A stretch of 64,000 bases of DNA from Fagopyrum homotropicum (Eukaryota > Streptophyta > Magnoliopsida > Caryophyllales > Polygonaceae): the NCBI GenBank assembly GCA_033239125.1, contig BSWB01000006.1, forward strand, positions 115,676,242 to 115,740,241. Direction: 5' to 3'. The translations under genes were made by a program, and so were the position numbers. The notes below the pieces were generated by a model. The model saw only the letters and a list, made by a program, of their open reading frames with translations, searched no databases and was not told the origin of the DNA. Positions 1 through 10,860 of this stretch are shown one piece after another; positions within the stretch are counted from its first letter, which is position 1, and every line of letters starts with the position of its first letter.

Positions 1-629
1 CTATAAACCCTTGATCGACGGTATAGCGTATGCTATAAACCCTTGATCGACGGTATAGCGTGATATCGGAATTGTGGAAATCCAACCCTTTTTATAGGAA
101 AATAACCCTCCAAAGATAAAATATCTTAGAAAGATCTTCTCTCATAAATATAGGTAAAATATATGATTCTGCATATCTCCTTCCTTCCAGGAGCCAAGCC
201 CAAAAATATAAGATCACTTTCCAAATTTAAAAGATCTCATCCAAGAATAAAATATTCTCTCTGTGTCCTAGGTGTTCGCCTCGGTCGAGTCGGCGTCTCT
301 GGGTCACCTCGGTCGAGATGAATCTCTAGTCAACCGAGGTGAGTCACAACAGAATGTGAAATCTCTCGAATCTGCTCCAAAGTAAATCTTTAATCCATGG
401 CTATGCTCCCTGGATGTAGCTCCAAATGACTCATGACTCCTTTTGCTCCTTTTTGATGCGAAACGTACCATTTTACCTGCAATTACAACAAAACTAGGTG
501 TAGACCTCGATTCTCGCAAAGGTAGATGAAATGGTAGTAAAATCACATAATGCACATACAAACATGCAGATTATGAAAGATAAAACGTCCAAACAAACCC
601 CAAAATATAGACTATAATTCATGCTATCA
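1..629 (-). repeat. 3' LTR of element A (partial, cut by window start)
   Basis: Bases 1-629 match 9710-10342 closely, both ending on the plus strand in ttcatgctatca. Just outside, 630-645 is the complement of a polypurine tract (AAGTATGGGGTATT in element orientation), as expected next to a 3' LTR. At least two copies of a 32-bp tandem unit lie at 1-62. Confidence 0.88.
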
Positions 630-2096
630 AAATACCCCATACTTAGCCCTTGCTTGTCCCCAAGCAAGTTCCTCATATAGAAGACAAGATAGAATGGATT
701 ATAAGTCAATAAAATCAATGAAAAAAAGTCTTTCAAAAACATTTTATGGTGTGCAACAATCATAGATCACTCTAAGAGAGTACTTCCTGGAATTTAAAAA
801 CTCAATATGCTCAAAACATTTTATAAATATAGGAAAGTTGTTCATCTTTGCATAAAATCATAGAATGCATAATAAATCATAATTATCAAAATTAATCATG
901 TATAATCCGATTTAAACCGCTAAGTCAATCAACAAGCTCAAGGTCTCAAGGGCTTCCCAAAAGAAAGGTCAAGACACGTGTAGGGTAGGGATGTATGTAA
1001 GGTAATGTGGTGCTAGAATCCGGGAAAAGGATGAACTTCACTTTCACTTTGACTTGCAACATCTTCCACCAATAAGCTTCGCTTATCTCACACTTTTTCT
1101 TTTTACTTTACTTTTTGGGATGCATGGACAGAGGTGCACAATAACCGAAGCCTAGGAAATCTGCAATCATCAATTTCTCGAGATGCATCAAACCCTTGAT
1201 GCACATACCATGACCCGTTAGGAATATCGCTCAATCCAACTTTGGCAAGACACAAACACCCGGCTATGTGAATGGTGCCGAGTTACTCATCTTCATGATT
1301 GACTTCCCCAAACCTATTATTGCTTTCTAACACTTTCACTTCCAGCCACTTCTCAACTTTATCTCCACTTGCTTTCACCACTTCGCTTGCTTCCAAATTC
1401 CCGGATAGGTAAAGGGAGGCAAAATGTATATGAGGGGCTAAGCATGATCAAGAAGAAGAAGAAGAAGAGAATGAATTGCCTTGATCTTTCCAAGAAGAAA
1501 GTGAGAGAACTTAACCTGCGGTGTCAACCTTCAAATTCAACATAATTTGGATAAAAACAAAGTATTAAACATGCTAATAATTTCAAACAAAGCATTTATC
1601 AACTTAAACATATTATAAAACCTTTCAAACAAATAAAGAATTTAAAACCAGTAAGTAAACAAGATCTTCACTGAGGTCATATCCAGATAAGTAGCACAAA
1701 ATCGTTTTCGAAAACTTTCTGTTACGCACCTCGGTTGAGGTGTTCTTGTTCAACCGAGGTGAAATGCCTCGTTTGGCCAAGACTGACTCGGTCGAGGTCA
1801 AAATTTTTTTTTTTTTTTTTTAAAACCATTTTTTTCGGTTTCGACGTTTTTCTCAATCAAATAACCTGTAGGTATGCATGTAATATCAGATAATCATATA
1901 AATGCAGAAGTGAAGCATAAATAAAATATCCGATAAATATAGAATGTCATACATCAAAAGGTAGTCAAATAATACAAACACCCCATACTTGGGACACACT
2001 GTCCTAGTGGGTCAAATATAAGTCTAGAAAATGAGAGTACTCACCGGATAAATAGCTGAACTGCATAAAAGAAAATAAAGAAAATCCTGCAGCTCC
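630..2096 (-). other. Untranslated 3' part of element A
   Basis: No gene is visible between the third frame and the 3' LTR. The stretch holds a GAA-type microsatellite near 1450-1470, a poly-T run at about 1806-1822, and at 1725-1800 several copies of the cctcggtcgagg word discussed in the findings. A closely related sequence in reverse orientation occupies 44629-45492 (element D). Confidence 0.7.
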
Positions 2097-3484
2097 TCAA
2101 TAATCCTGATCCGGCGGTGGTGGTGGTGGCACGTACGGATACTGTGTCGGGTCGAACGGATACCCCATGACACGCTCGAACTGAAGCTGAGCCATGACGT
2201 GCTGATAGTGCTGCCGCTCCTGCATCTCGCGGATATCCAGCGATAATGCAGCATATGAGTCGATAACCTGATCCGTCAGGTCATCGATCCGTCGGTGGGC
2301 AGCTCGATCTCTCACTCCACGCCTCCTGCGTCTAGCAGGTCTGACTGGAGAAGTCTCAGCTGGTGCCGGCTCTGTCTCCTCCTCATCATCCAAGTCGATG
2401 ATCGGTGGCGCGCTCATCCCTGCAGTATCCGTCCCTGTATCCATCGGGACTCCACCATCTCTCTCATCCACCGTCTCCTCATCGTCGTCATCCTCCTCCT
2501 CCTCAGCCGGGGCAGCTGCTGCCTCTCTATGATCCTCCATCAGTGTAGCCCAAGCTGTCTGCCAGTAATGCGGATCAAAGATTGTGAACTGAGCAGACCA
2601 GCGGATCCCCTGTGGTGCAGTCCGCTCCCAAGGCATAGCAACGTATGGAGTGGTCAAACCACGGGGAACCAAAATCCTCCGTGTGATCATCTCTTGTAAT
2701 CCAAGCGGCTTCGGAGCCGCCGCCATCGTGCAAAAACTGAGGTCCATCCCGTGATAAGTAGCAATATGGGTGACTAGACCTCCGCAGCAAATGTCTCCCT
2801 TCGCCTTGGCCTTGATCTTGTGCAGATCCTCTGCCAAGAGCAAGCCAAAGTCTGGGAAACCTCTTGTAACCATGCAGTAGAGGCTGAAGAGCTCGCCCTG
2901 TCGGATCTTCTGGGGCGTCTCAGTACGTGCCAGAAGTGTCTCGCTGAATATCCTATGGGCTAGTCTAAAGGCTGGGTGGAAGATGACCTTCTCCCTGGAA
3001 TCTCCAGGGCGCCATCTGTCTGCATGCTCGGTAATATGGGCAATCTGCCCCCAGAACTCCCTAGCTACGGATCAGGAGGGGAAGTCGGTGGCGGTGGGCT
3101 CAGAAAAGCCAAAAATCTCTCTCCATATCTCTAAAGGAACTATGAAGTTCCGGTTCATCAACCGGTACTTCACAGACTGGTCTGTGGGGAGGTAGAAGAA
3201 GGAGCTAACAAACTCTAAGGTCGGCTCCAAATAAGCTGGGGCTCGGATCTCAGTAAACTGATCCAGCCCAACAGTAGCAATCATCCTCCTAAGGTCACCA
3301 TCTAACCCTAGGCAATCAAAAGCCAACACGTCCAGAAAACGTGGTGCGATAACTGGACGGCTAGCTATGCGCTCATAGTCTACCCGGCATCTCTTGTGGA
3401 TAACCGGGCGGTAAGGACGGGAAGAAGAGGAAGAAGGGGAAGGTGAGGATCTGTCTCTAAGGGCTAGGCGACGATCGGAACTCA
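2097..3484 (-). pseudogene. Athila third open reading frame (env-like position), one premature stop
   Basis: The frame starts at an ATG at 3484 (MSSDRRLALRDR) and runs to 2097, interrupted by a TGA at 3072-3074. The N-terminal part resembles the unknown-function protein that Athila elements encode downstream of pol: a block with PTLEFVSSFF and RLMNRNFIVPLEIW, then FWGQIA after the stop. The C-terminal half has an acidic Glu/Asp run, a basic RRRRR patch and a Pro-rich tail (YVPPPPPP). No membrane segment is evident, so a true envelope role is not supported. CGA to TGA would explain the stop. A related frame with a different stop is in element C at 29700-31268. Confidence 0.75.
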
Positions 3485-4273
3485 TTTTTTTTTCAACACT
3501 GTCAGACCACCTCGGTCGCTGACAACCCTCAAGAATCACCTCGGTCGAGATGCAGTTCGACCGAACCGAGGCACAACAGTCGCGATTCCAATTCTCAGAA
3601 ATTCAGTTCTTTTCCCCCAGAAATCACTACAATTGCTTCCTATGGGGTACTTAAATCCTTTCTCAGCAGAATCAGGGGCAACCAAAGCCCAAATCGAAGC
3701 GAATGAACGAGTTAGGGTTTCGAGTTATTTTACCTCGTTTCGGTCGATTCGTTCGATTTTCTTGCAGATCTGTTGTTGCAATCGGTTCCTCTACCCTTCA
3801 ATCACAGTTTAGAAGCAGAAATCTTCGAAAACGAGCAAGATCTGAGAGAGAGCGAAGTGGACTGTCGCCGCGGTCGAGGTGAAGAAGATAAAAAGGTAAA
3901 AATAAATTTTTTCCCAATTTATACCGTTCCTGGATCTGCTGTCACTTCGGTCGAGATGGTCTCGACTGGACCGAGGTGGTACGGACCGCGTGGTTCTGCA
4001 GAAACCCTAGTCGCCGCGGTTGCTCAAGAATCAACTCGGTCGAGGTGCTCTGACAGTAACCGAGGTGCTTCTGTCTTCTCAGAATCTCGAACTTCTGTCC
4101 TTCCAGTTATGCTCCTTCCTTAGATATTCCCTGTTGTCTGTCCAGAACGCCAAAAACAAAGCAAAAACAAAAACAATCTAAGCTAGACTAGAAAACGGGA
4201 AAAGAAAGCAATACCTTGGGTTGCCTCCCAAGAAGCGCTTGGTTTAAGGTCGCTAGCTGGACCATGATGCGTC
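3485..4273 (-). other. Element A spacer between integrase and third frame
   Basis: This is non-coding sequence upstream of the third frame. It contains two clusters of the cctcggtcgagg word (3505-3570 and 3945-4070) and no convincing gene. The words here are partly converted to forms such as cttcggtcgaga and gaccgaggtgg. Confidence 0.6.
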
Positions 4274-5356
4274 TCAAATGAGGTATATTGGTGCAACCTC
4301 CTCAACCGGCGTTTCCGGTTGGTACTTCTTAAGTCTATGACCGTTGACCTTGAAGCTTCCGCTAGTTTCGCCCCATATCTCAACTGCACCATGAGGGAAA
4401 ACATGTTTCACAACGTAAGGTCCGGTCCATCTAGATTTCAACTTACCTGGAAAAAGGCGGAGGCGGGAGTTGAAGAGTAGAACTAAATCTCCTTCGTTAA
4501 GCTCCTTTGGGACGATACGCTTGTCATGCCATCTCTTCGTCCTTTCCTTGTAGATTTTGGCATTCTCATAAGCGTTCAAACGCAGCTCCTCCAGCTCGTT
4601 GAGTTCCAATAGTCGCTTCTCACCAGCCTCCTTGATGTCGAAATTCAACCATTTGATCGCCCAATACGCCTTGTGTTCCAATTCAACGGGCAAATGGCAA
4701 GACTTCCCATATACCAAATTATAAGAAGTGGTACCTATGGGAGTCTTGAATGCGGTCCTGTACGCCCAAAGAGCATCGTCCAACTTCATGGACCAATCCT
4801 TCCTCGTTCTAGAGACGGTCTTTTCCAAAATTGCCTTGATTTCTCTATTCGAGATCTCGACCTGTCCACTAGTTTGAGGGTGATAAGCGGTTGATACCTT
4901 GTGGGTTACCCCATACTTCGATAGAAGTGCCTTGAACTTTTGGTTGATGAAATGCGTTCCTCCATCGCTAATGATGATGCGTGGAGTTCCAAATCGTGGA
5001 AAGATAGTTCTGTTCAAGAACTTCACAACTACCTTGGCGTCGTTAGTGGGAGAAGCAATGACTTCAACCCATCTAGAGACGTAATCAACTGCAAGGAGAA
5101 TGTAGAGGTTTCCTCCGGAGGATGGGAAAGGTCCCATGAAGTCAATCCCCCATACATCAAAGATTTCCACTTCTTGGATGTTATTAAGTGGCATCTCATT
5201 CCTCCTTGATAAGTTCCCTGTTCTTTGGCATGCATCACAAGAGACAACAAAAGCTTGTACATCTTTAAATAATGTGGGCCAAAAGAAACCGGAACGCAAT
5301 ACCTTAGCGCATGTTTTATCGGTGCTAGCATGTCCCCACAAGGAAGTGAATGACAA
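4274..5356 (-). pseudogene. Integrase domain of element A, separated from protease frame by a frameshift
   Basis: The zinc-binding half has CDACQRTGNLSRRNE. The catalytic core follows, with the first Asp in GIDFMGPFPSS, the second in ISDGGTHF and a Glu in the SGQVEISNRE block, as expected for a DDE integrase. The C-terminal part (HDKRIVPKELNEGD to LKSRWTGPYVVKHV) is the usual Athila integrase tail, ending shortly before 4274. The zinc-finger histidines lie in the upstream frame (IRHCHSLPCG). Frame is lost at about 5337-5345, where gtccccaca stands in place of gtcctccaca seen in element C, a single-base loss. The translation has no natural ATG at its start because it is part of a polyprotein. 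Confidence 0.88.
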
Positions 5357-6819
5357 TGCCTTATGACGCTATTAACTTCATCCTCCGGAATGCACCTTCG
5401 AAGCATCCCATCCGGTCCGCGCTTGAATAGCAGCGGCTCGTCCCAGTAGTAATGTCGTACTTCCTTGAAGAATCTTTTCTTTTGAGAGTACGTCAATCCG
5501 GGCGGTGTCTCCTGGCAAACAAGATAATTCACAATATCAGCATACCAAGGACCTTTATTATCAGAAAATTGGTGGATGGAATGCTCCACCAACAGTGGAT
5601 GAATATCAGAGGAGGGAGTAAGAAATTTGTTATTCTCGGCAATCTCAATTGACATCATCTCGCCATCGATCTCGGTCGAGGCGCAGAGGCGTTGACCGAG
5701 GTGTTCTTCAGTCGCCTCGCTTAGTCCAGAAAGCGTCTCGGTCGAGGTACTGCTACTGGATCCGAGACTGGAGATCTTCGTCTCCTGGATTAGCTTTTCA
5801 GTTTTAGCTCCTGGATCCTCTTCCAGTGCCTTCAAGCTCCGTATATCTGCATCACAAGAAGCATCTATACCTTCCTCCATTAAACTGAAGCTAATAACTC
5901 TTTTGAGTGGATCGTTAATAAGGATAGAGCTCACCAATTCTCTTGATTCTTCTTCATCGTAGATGTTGAAGATATCATCAGTTAGCTGCTCCCCTTTCAT
6001 GGCTGCAAGTAGTGCGAACTCCACCTCATCGCCACCAACATTGAATTTCAACTTGGCGTTCTTGCAATCCACGTTGCAACCCGAAGTTGCTAGAAATGGC
6101 CTCCCAAGAATAATAGGGACAGGATAATCTGCGGGAATGTCAAGTACGACAAAATCTATAGGTAGATAGAAGTTACCTAACTTGACCGGAACGTCCTCCA
6201 AAATGCCCACGGGATGGGTAATGGAGCGATCCGCCATATAAAGTCGAATCTTGACCGGCTTGGGCTCTCCAAGACCGATCTTCGTGCATAGCTCCAGCGG
6301 GATGATGCTCACGCTGGCTCCTAGATCACAAAGGGCTTCGCAAGTGACATCCCCAACTTGAATGGGAATGCAAAACGAGCCGGGATCTCTCAACTTAGGT
6401 GGCATCTTTTCCTTCATGATCTTGATAAGCTCCGAAGATTTAGATGTCATCCTAACTTCACCAACATCCTCCAGCTTCCTCTTCCTTGATAAAATTTCTT
6501 TTAAGAACTTCCCATAGGCGGGCATACATAAAATAGCATCAAGGAAAGGAATATTAATATGTAGCTTATTCATCAATTCAAGAAACTTACCAAAGTGCTT
6601 GTCTAGATGTGCTCTGGCTCTGGACTGAGGGAATGGAAGTGGTGGTTTGTATGCAGGAGGTGGAATATAAGTTTCAGTCGTCCCTCCTGCTTTCTGTTGC
6701 TCCACCTCGGTTGGCGTCTCGGTCGAGGTGTTCTTCGACTGGATCTGGACCGAGGTGGTCTGCGTCGAGCGAGGTACTGGATCTGCAGTTTTAAGTCCAC
6801 TCCTCGTCGTTATGGCCAT
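5029..6819 (-). pseudogene. Aspartic protease of element A joined directly to the integrase N-terminus; RT/RNase H deleted
   Basis: The retroviral-type protease is clear: CDLGASVSIIPLELC carries the active-site Asp, followed by RPFLATSGC. It is preceded by the late-gag block FLKEILSRKRKLEDVGEVR. After the Ser/Thr/Glu-rich linker the frame passes at about 5630-5660 to WYADIVNYLVCQETPPG and RRCIPEDE, which in element C lie after RNase H. About 500 codons of reverse transcriptase and RNase H present in element C are therefore absent, with the frame kept open across the junction. The linker at 5665-5755 and the stretch at 6700-6780 contain several copies of the cctcggtcgagg word within coding sequence. 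Confidence 0.87.
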
Positions 6820-8410
6820 GCACTGGCCCTTAGGGTTAGTTTCCGTCTTTGCTGGAAGCTTCCCTGGATCTCTTGGCGCTTCATTCGCCCTACTAGCAAG
6901 TTGTTATTCGAAGGACTTTTGGGCCCTCGAAAATGAAGTCATAGAATTCTCCATAGCGCTAAGCTTGATCAAGATGGCCTCCAGAACTGCGTCTTTCTTT
7001 TCTGGCTGAGACGAACTTGATCCTTGCCCTTGGCTCTTCAATGGAGTAGAAGAAGAAGAAGGGGAAGAGAGGAAAGGGTTAGAGGAATCGTTAGAGTTGG
7101 AGTTTGAATGATTGTTACCGTGATTTTGGTTATTCGCCCTCTAGTTGTTGCTATTGGATCCTCTATTGTTGTTGTTGTAGTTGTTGTTTCGGGGACCGTT
7201 GTTGTTGTTACGGTACCCGTTGTTGTTGTTGTTGTTCCTTTGCCCTTGCTCTTCCTTCTTAGTTTGAGCGATCAAGAGTTCCTTCAATTGCTTCACGTCA
7301 TTCTTCAAAGACGTGAGTTGATTGTTGTTGGATTGAGTCTCTTGAAAGTTGACTCTTTTAACGCCACCTTCAGCTCCTTGGTGGGTATATTTCTCCATGT
7401 GCAAGGCTTGCTTCTCAATGAAGTCCCAAGCCTCATCAATCGCCATGTCCATGAAGGTACCGGCGGAGAGTAGTTGGAGATTGAACTGGGTGCTTCCGTC
7501 CAGCCCTTTGAAGTAGATCTCCAACAACTCGATCTTTGGAATCCCATGATGTGGGCAATCCAAAAGGATATCCTTGAACCGCTCCCAAGATTTAGACAAG
7601 CTCTCCTTGTCCTTCATAATGAAAGCGTTGATCTTCCCTCTCATTTCAGCGGTCTTTGTAGGGGGGAAAGAATTTGGTCAAGAATTCCGTAGTCATCTCC
7701 TCCCATGTGCTAATTTTTCCTGGAGGAAGAGAATGATACCAAGTAAGAGCTCTATCTTTTAAAGAAAAGTAAAAAGGTCTTAGCTTGTAGTTGTTATTTT
7801 CAATTCTGGAAGGTCGCAAGGTTTCCATCAAGATCTCGTAGTTTTGAAGATGTTGATGCGGTGACTCCTTTTCTAGCCCTCCGAATTGGCATTGGCGAAT
7901 CATGGATAGAACTTACGGTCGAAGTTCGTAGTCATGATCCGCTGGATCTCCTAGGTTCACCCCTGGACGCCTCAGCTGTTGATTAGGGTCCATCCTTTGA
8001 CCTAGGGTTTGCGGGATTCCTGCAAGAAGAACATCTCGGACCGGCATCCGAGGTGGAAGTATATCGGCCGGGGCATCAGGTACTGGAATCTGCTTCGGTC
8101 GCGGGTCAACTACTGGATCCTGCATCGGTCGAGGATCAACAGGAGGATCTTCCCTCGGTCGAAGTAGAATCTGGTCTCGTATGACTGCTATCTCAGCTTC
8201 GATTGCTGCAGTCTTGGTGCGATTCTCTTCTTTCTCTTGCCTAAGTTCTTCCTTGCTGAGGCGTAGCAGCTCTAGCGCCTCTTTCAATTGGGCCGCAAGA
8301 TCGCGATCGTCTTGTTGGGCCATTTTCGCTTCTCTTAAGCGTCGCTTGTATGTCTTTTCTGGTTCGGGATCGTAAGGAACGATTTCCTTCCCAGCGCGGG
8401 TTCTTCGCAT
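6820..8410 (-). pseudogene. gag of element A, broken by stops and a frameshift
   Basis: Gag most likely starts at the ATG at 8410 (MRRTRAGKEIVPYDPE), about 100 bp after the primer-binding site. Recognisable Athila gag blocks follow: QFGGLEKESPHQHLQNYE, LTWYHSLPPGKISTWEE, and a segment with ERFKDILLDCPHHGIP. An Asn-rich tract at about 7145-7240 is encoded by AAC/AAT runs. Breaks are TAA at 7913-7915, a one-base gain in a C run at about 7662-7668, TAG at 7141-7143 and TAA at 6904-6906. All three stops can be derived from Gln codons by C-to-T change. At 8030-8165 the coding sequence contains cggtcg-type words that give a Pro/Asp/Arg-rich repeat (DPPVDPRP, DPVVDPRP). Confidence 0.85.
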
Positions 8411-8511
8411 ATACCTAAGAAAGAACCTGCAAAAGTCACTCAAGTAGAGTGGTTAGATGACACGGGGCAAGCGTCCCAAGAGCAAACCGTACCGGCTTGG
8501 TCTAGACCAAG

Positions 8512-8529
8512 TCCCCGGCAACGGCGCCA
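8512..8529 (-). other. Primer-binding site of element A, complementary to tRNA-Asp
   Basis: The plus strand reads tccccggcaacggcgcca, the 3' end of a plant tRNA-Asp including CCA. The minus strand is therefore an 18-nt perfect primer-binding site. It lies 6 bp inside the 5' LTR, as usual for Athila elements. Confidence 0.92.
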
Positions 8530-9679
8530 AAAACTTGTTCGCTCCAAACGGTGTGTGCAAGCTTTAAATTTATAACCCTAGACTTAAGCTTAAAATAAGG
8601 ATGCGAACCCGCAGTGTACGGGTCAATCGTAGTAAAAAGCAAGGAATTCCAGGGGTCGATCACAGGGACTCGGTGAAACAAAGTCAATACGGTAAGCTTC
8701 GTGAATACTAACCACAAGAGCAATCAACACAATCAAAGATGAATAAGAAGTCAATAAAGCAAACATGCAATTCTAGGGATTAAAGTATCTAGTTGTGGTT
8801 CCAACTCAAGATCTAAAGATAAGCGGACAAAGATGAGATTTTTGCGTAGGGAAGGTGTTACTAAAGTGGAGTAGATCACCGGGTAAGTCTCACTACACAC
8901 TAATCCTAAACCGTAACTCCTATTACCGGGTAAGTCTCAAGGAATCAAGATAAAGAACTATAACCTCAAACTAACACACCATCTAAGGGAATAGAATCAA
9001 CCTTTACCGGGTAAGTCTCAGGCTAACTCACAAAGATGGGATGGAAGCACACTCAAACCCCAATAAAGGATAAACCTTTATTACCTACACTTATGATCGT
9101 TGGTACACAAACTAAGGAATTACCGGGTAAGTCTCATCCTAAGCTTGCATTGAACCAGGGAGGTATAATAAGAATAGGATTTAGCAAACTCTAACACTTA
9201 ACTTTCTGTTTAAGATCGGATAAGACACCTCGGTCAGAAGAATTCCACCCCGGCCGAGATGTTCATCAACCGAACGAGATGCTTAGGGTTAAGGTTAAAG
9301 ACTCGAACTTTCAGGATCCTACTGGAATCTAAGATTATTCTATCATTGTTTTTCCCACAACCTTCAGCCAATCACCCTAGAATCACACAAGGAAATTAGC
9401 CACTCATCATCATTATGAAAGTATTAAATATATGGGAAGAAGATGAATATTTGAACAAAGAAGAATTTAATGAAAAGACTTCAATAACTGAATCAAATAT
9501 CACAACAAAGCGTTCCTTGGATAGCAATCCAAAAAGACAAGACAACAAATGAGGGAATTAAAGACAATCTTACAAAACCCTCCAAAAAGCTATAAAAGCT
9601 ATAGACTTCAATCTTCCTTCAACCTTCAAAAAGGTTCTTCGAATCTCTCCCAACTGGAGTATGCTGCTGCTGCTGCGTA

Positions 9680-9772
9680 TGCTATAAACCCTTGATCGAC
9701 GGTATAGCGTATGCTATAAACCCTTGATCGACGGTATAGCGTAGGCTATAAACCCTTGATCGACGGTATAGC
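9680..9772 (-). repeat. 32-bp tandem repeat, three units, within element A 5' LTR
   Basis: Units start at 9680, 9712 and 9744 and share gctataaacccttgatcga and cggtatagcg. The third unit differs at the start (ggctata). The partial 3' LTR at 1-62 has at least two units. Each unit has gctata near one end and tatagc near the other, so it can pair with itself. The single-copy counterpart in element D is at about 46081-46112. Confidence 0.85.
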
Positions 9773-9799
9773 GGGATATCGGAATTGTGGAAATCCAAC

Positions 9800-9811
9800 C
9801 CTTTTTATAGG
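9800..9811 (-). promoter_or_regulatory. LTR promoter TATA box of element A
   Basis: The minus strand reads CCTATAAAAAGG, a strong TATA element, about 540 bp into the LTR. The same sequence at the equivalent place in element D (46044-46055) supports its being the family's RNA polymerase II core promoter. Confidence 0.7.
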
Positions 9812-10366
9812 AAAATAACCCTCCAAAGATAAAATATCTTAGAAAGATCTTCTCCCATAAATATAGGTAAAATATATGATTCTGCATATCTCCTTCCTTC
9901 CAGGAGCCAAGCCCAAAAATATAAGATCACTTTCCAAATTTAAAAGATCTCATCCAAGAATAAAATATTCTCGCCGCGTCCTAGGTGTTCGCCTCGGTCG
10001 AGTCGGCGTCTCTGGGTCACCTCGGTCGAGATGAATCTCTGGTCAACCAAGGTGAGTCACAACAGAATGTGAAATATCTCGAATCTGATCCAAAGTAAAT
10101 CTTTAATCCATGGCTATGCTCCCTGGATGTAGCTCCAAATGACTCATGACTCCTTTTGCTCCTTTTTGATGCGAAACGTACCATTTTACCTGCAATTACA
10201 ACAAAACTAGGTGTAGACCTCGATTCTCGCAAAAGTAGATGAAATGGTAGTAAAATCACATAATGCACATACAAACATGCAGATTATGAAAGATAAAACG
10301 TCCAAACAAACCCCAAAATATAGACTATAATTCATGCTATCACTTCACCTACTAGCGTTATAGGAG

Positions 10367-10792
10367 GTGGACACAGACCTCAGTATCATCAGCAGCAGTA
10401 AAGAGATCCTGGTTTCCCCTCCTCAGGGTTCCACTCAAGGACAAGGTAGAGGTAGGAGACGAGCTGATGGTGCTGCAGATACCAGAGATACATTAGCCAG
10501 AGTTTATGATCCGGGGAGCGATGTAGAGCCGACAACACCAGCGACCACATGTACCATTCATATGAATGAATTTCATGTCAGAGTTCTTTTCGATGCCGGT
10601 GCTACGCATGCTTTTATATCGGATGTATGTGTAGATAGATTGGCCTTAGTCACCATAGAGGGTAAACCCTTCTTTATAGGATTACCCGATGAGGGTAAGA
10701 TCAGGGGTATACGAGAGATTCACGATTGCCCTATTAGATTGGGAGGTCGTGATTGGCCAACTGACTTCTTTGTCATGTATTTAATACAATGA
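10367..10792 (+). pseudogene. gag end and protease of element B
   Basis: A Gln/Gly/Arg-rich gag tail (QGQGRGRRRADG) leads into a protease block with LFDAGATHAFISD, where the active-site triplet reads DAG rather than the usual D-S/T-G. The flap and C-terminal region (LPDEGKIRGIREIHDCPI) are recognisable. The frame ends at TGA 10790-10792. The expected continuation EEVILGMDWIDR follows in another frame, so a frameshift precedes the RT. Confidence 0.75.
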
Positions 10793-10860
10793 AGAAGTCA
10801 TTCTGGGCATGGATTGGATAGATCGACAAGCAAGCACTTCTTGACATCGACAAGAGGATA

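Larger units (their letters stand above)
1..10342 (-). mobile_element. Element A: Athila-type Ty3/gypsy LTR retrotransposon, defective
   Basis: Read on the minus strand the order is 5' LTR (8536-10342), tRNA-Asp primer-binding site, gag, protease, integrase, a third open frame, a long untranslated tail, polypurine tract and 3' LTR (629 down to the window edge). The gag start, the protease block and the integrase identify the Athila lineage. Reverse transcriptase and RNase H are missing, and there are several stops and two frameshifts, so the copy cannot be autonomous. The two LTR segments that can be compared differ at about 9 sites in roughly 600 bp by hand count, plus a different number of 32-bp repeats. 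The right flank at 10343 continues into the gag/protease region of element B, so A is nested in B. Confidence 0.9.
8536..10342 (-). repeat. 5' LTR of element A (about 1807 bp)
   Basis: On the plus strand the LTR starts tgttcgctcc and ends catgctatca, giving TG...CA ends. In element orientation it contains a TATA box (9800-9811), a three-copy 32-bp tandem repeat just downstream of it (9680-9772), clusters of the cctcggtcgagg word (9985-10055 upstream of the TATA, 9225-9285 downstream), and four copies of ttaccgggtaagtctca in the probable leader (8877, 8923, 9004, 9120). Confidence 0.9.

Noticed and set aside
2097..3484. A true viral envelope gene in element A
   Set aside because: The frame has the position of an env gene but no signal peptide, transmembrane segment or glycoprotein pattern; it is better described as the Athila third frame of unknown role.
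7108..7473. Plus-strand frame encoding a Val-rich hydrophobic protein, membrane-like
   Set aside because: It is the antisense of the Asn-rich gag tract; GTT runs are the complement of AAC codons.
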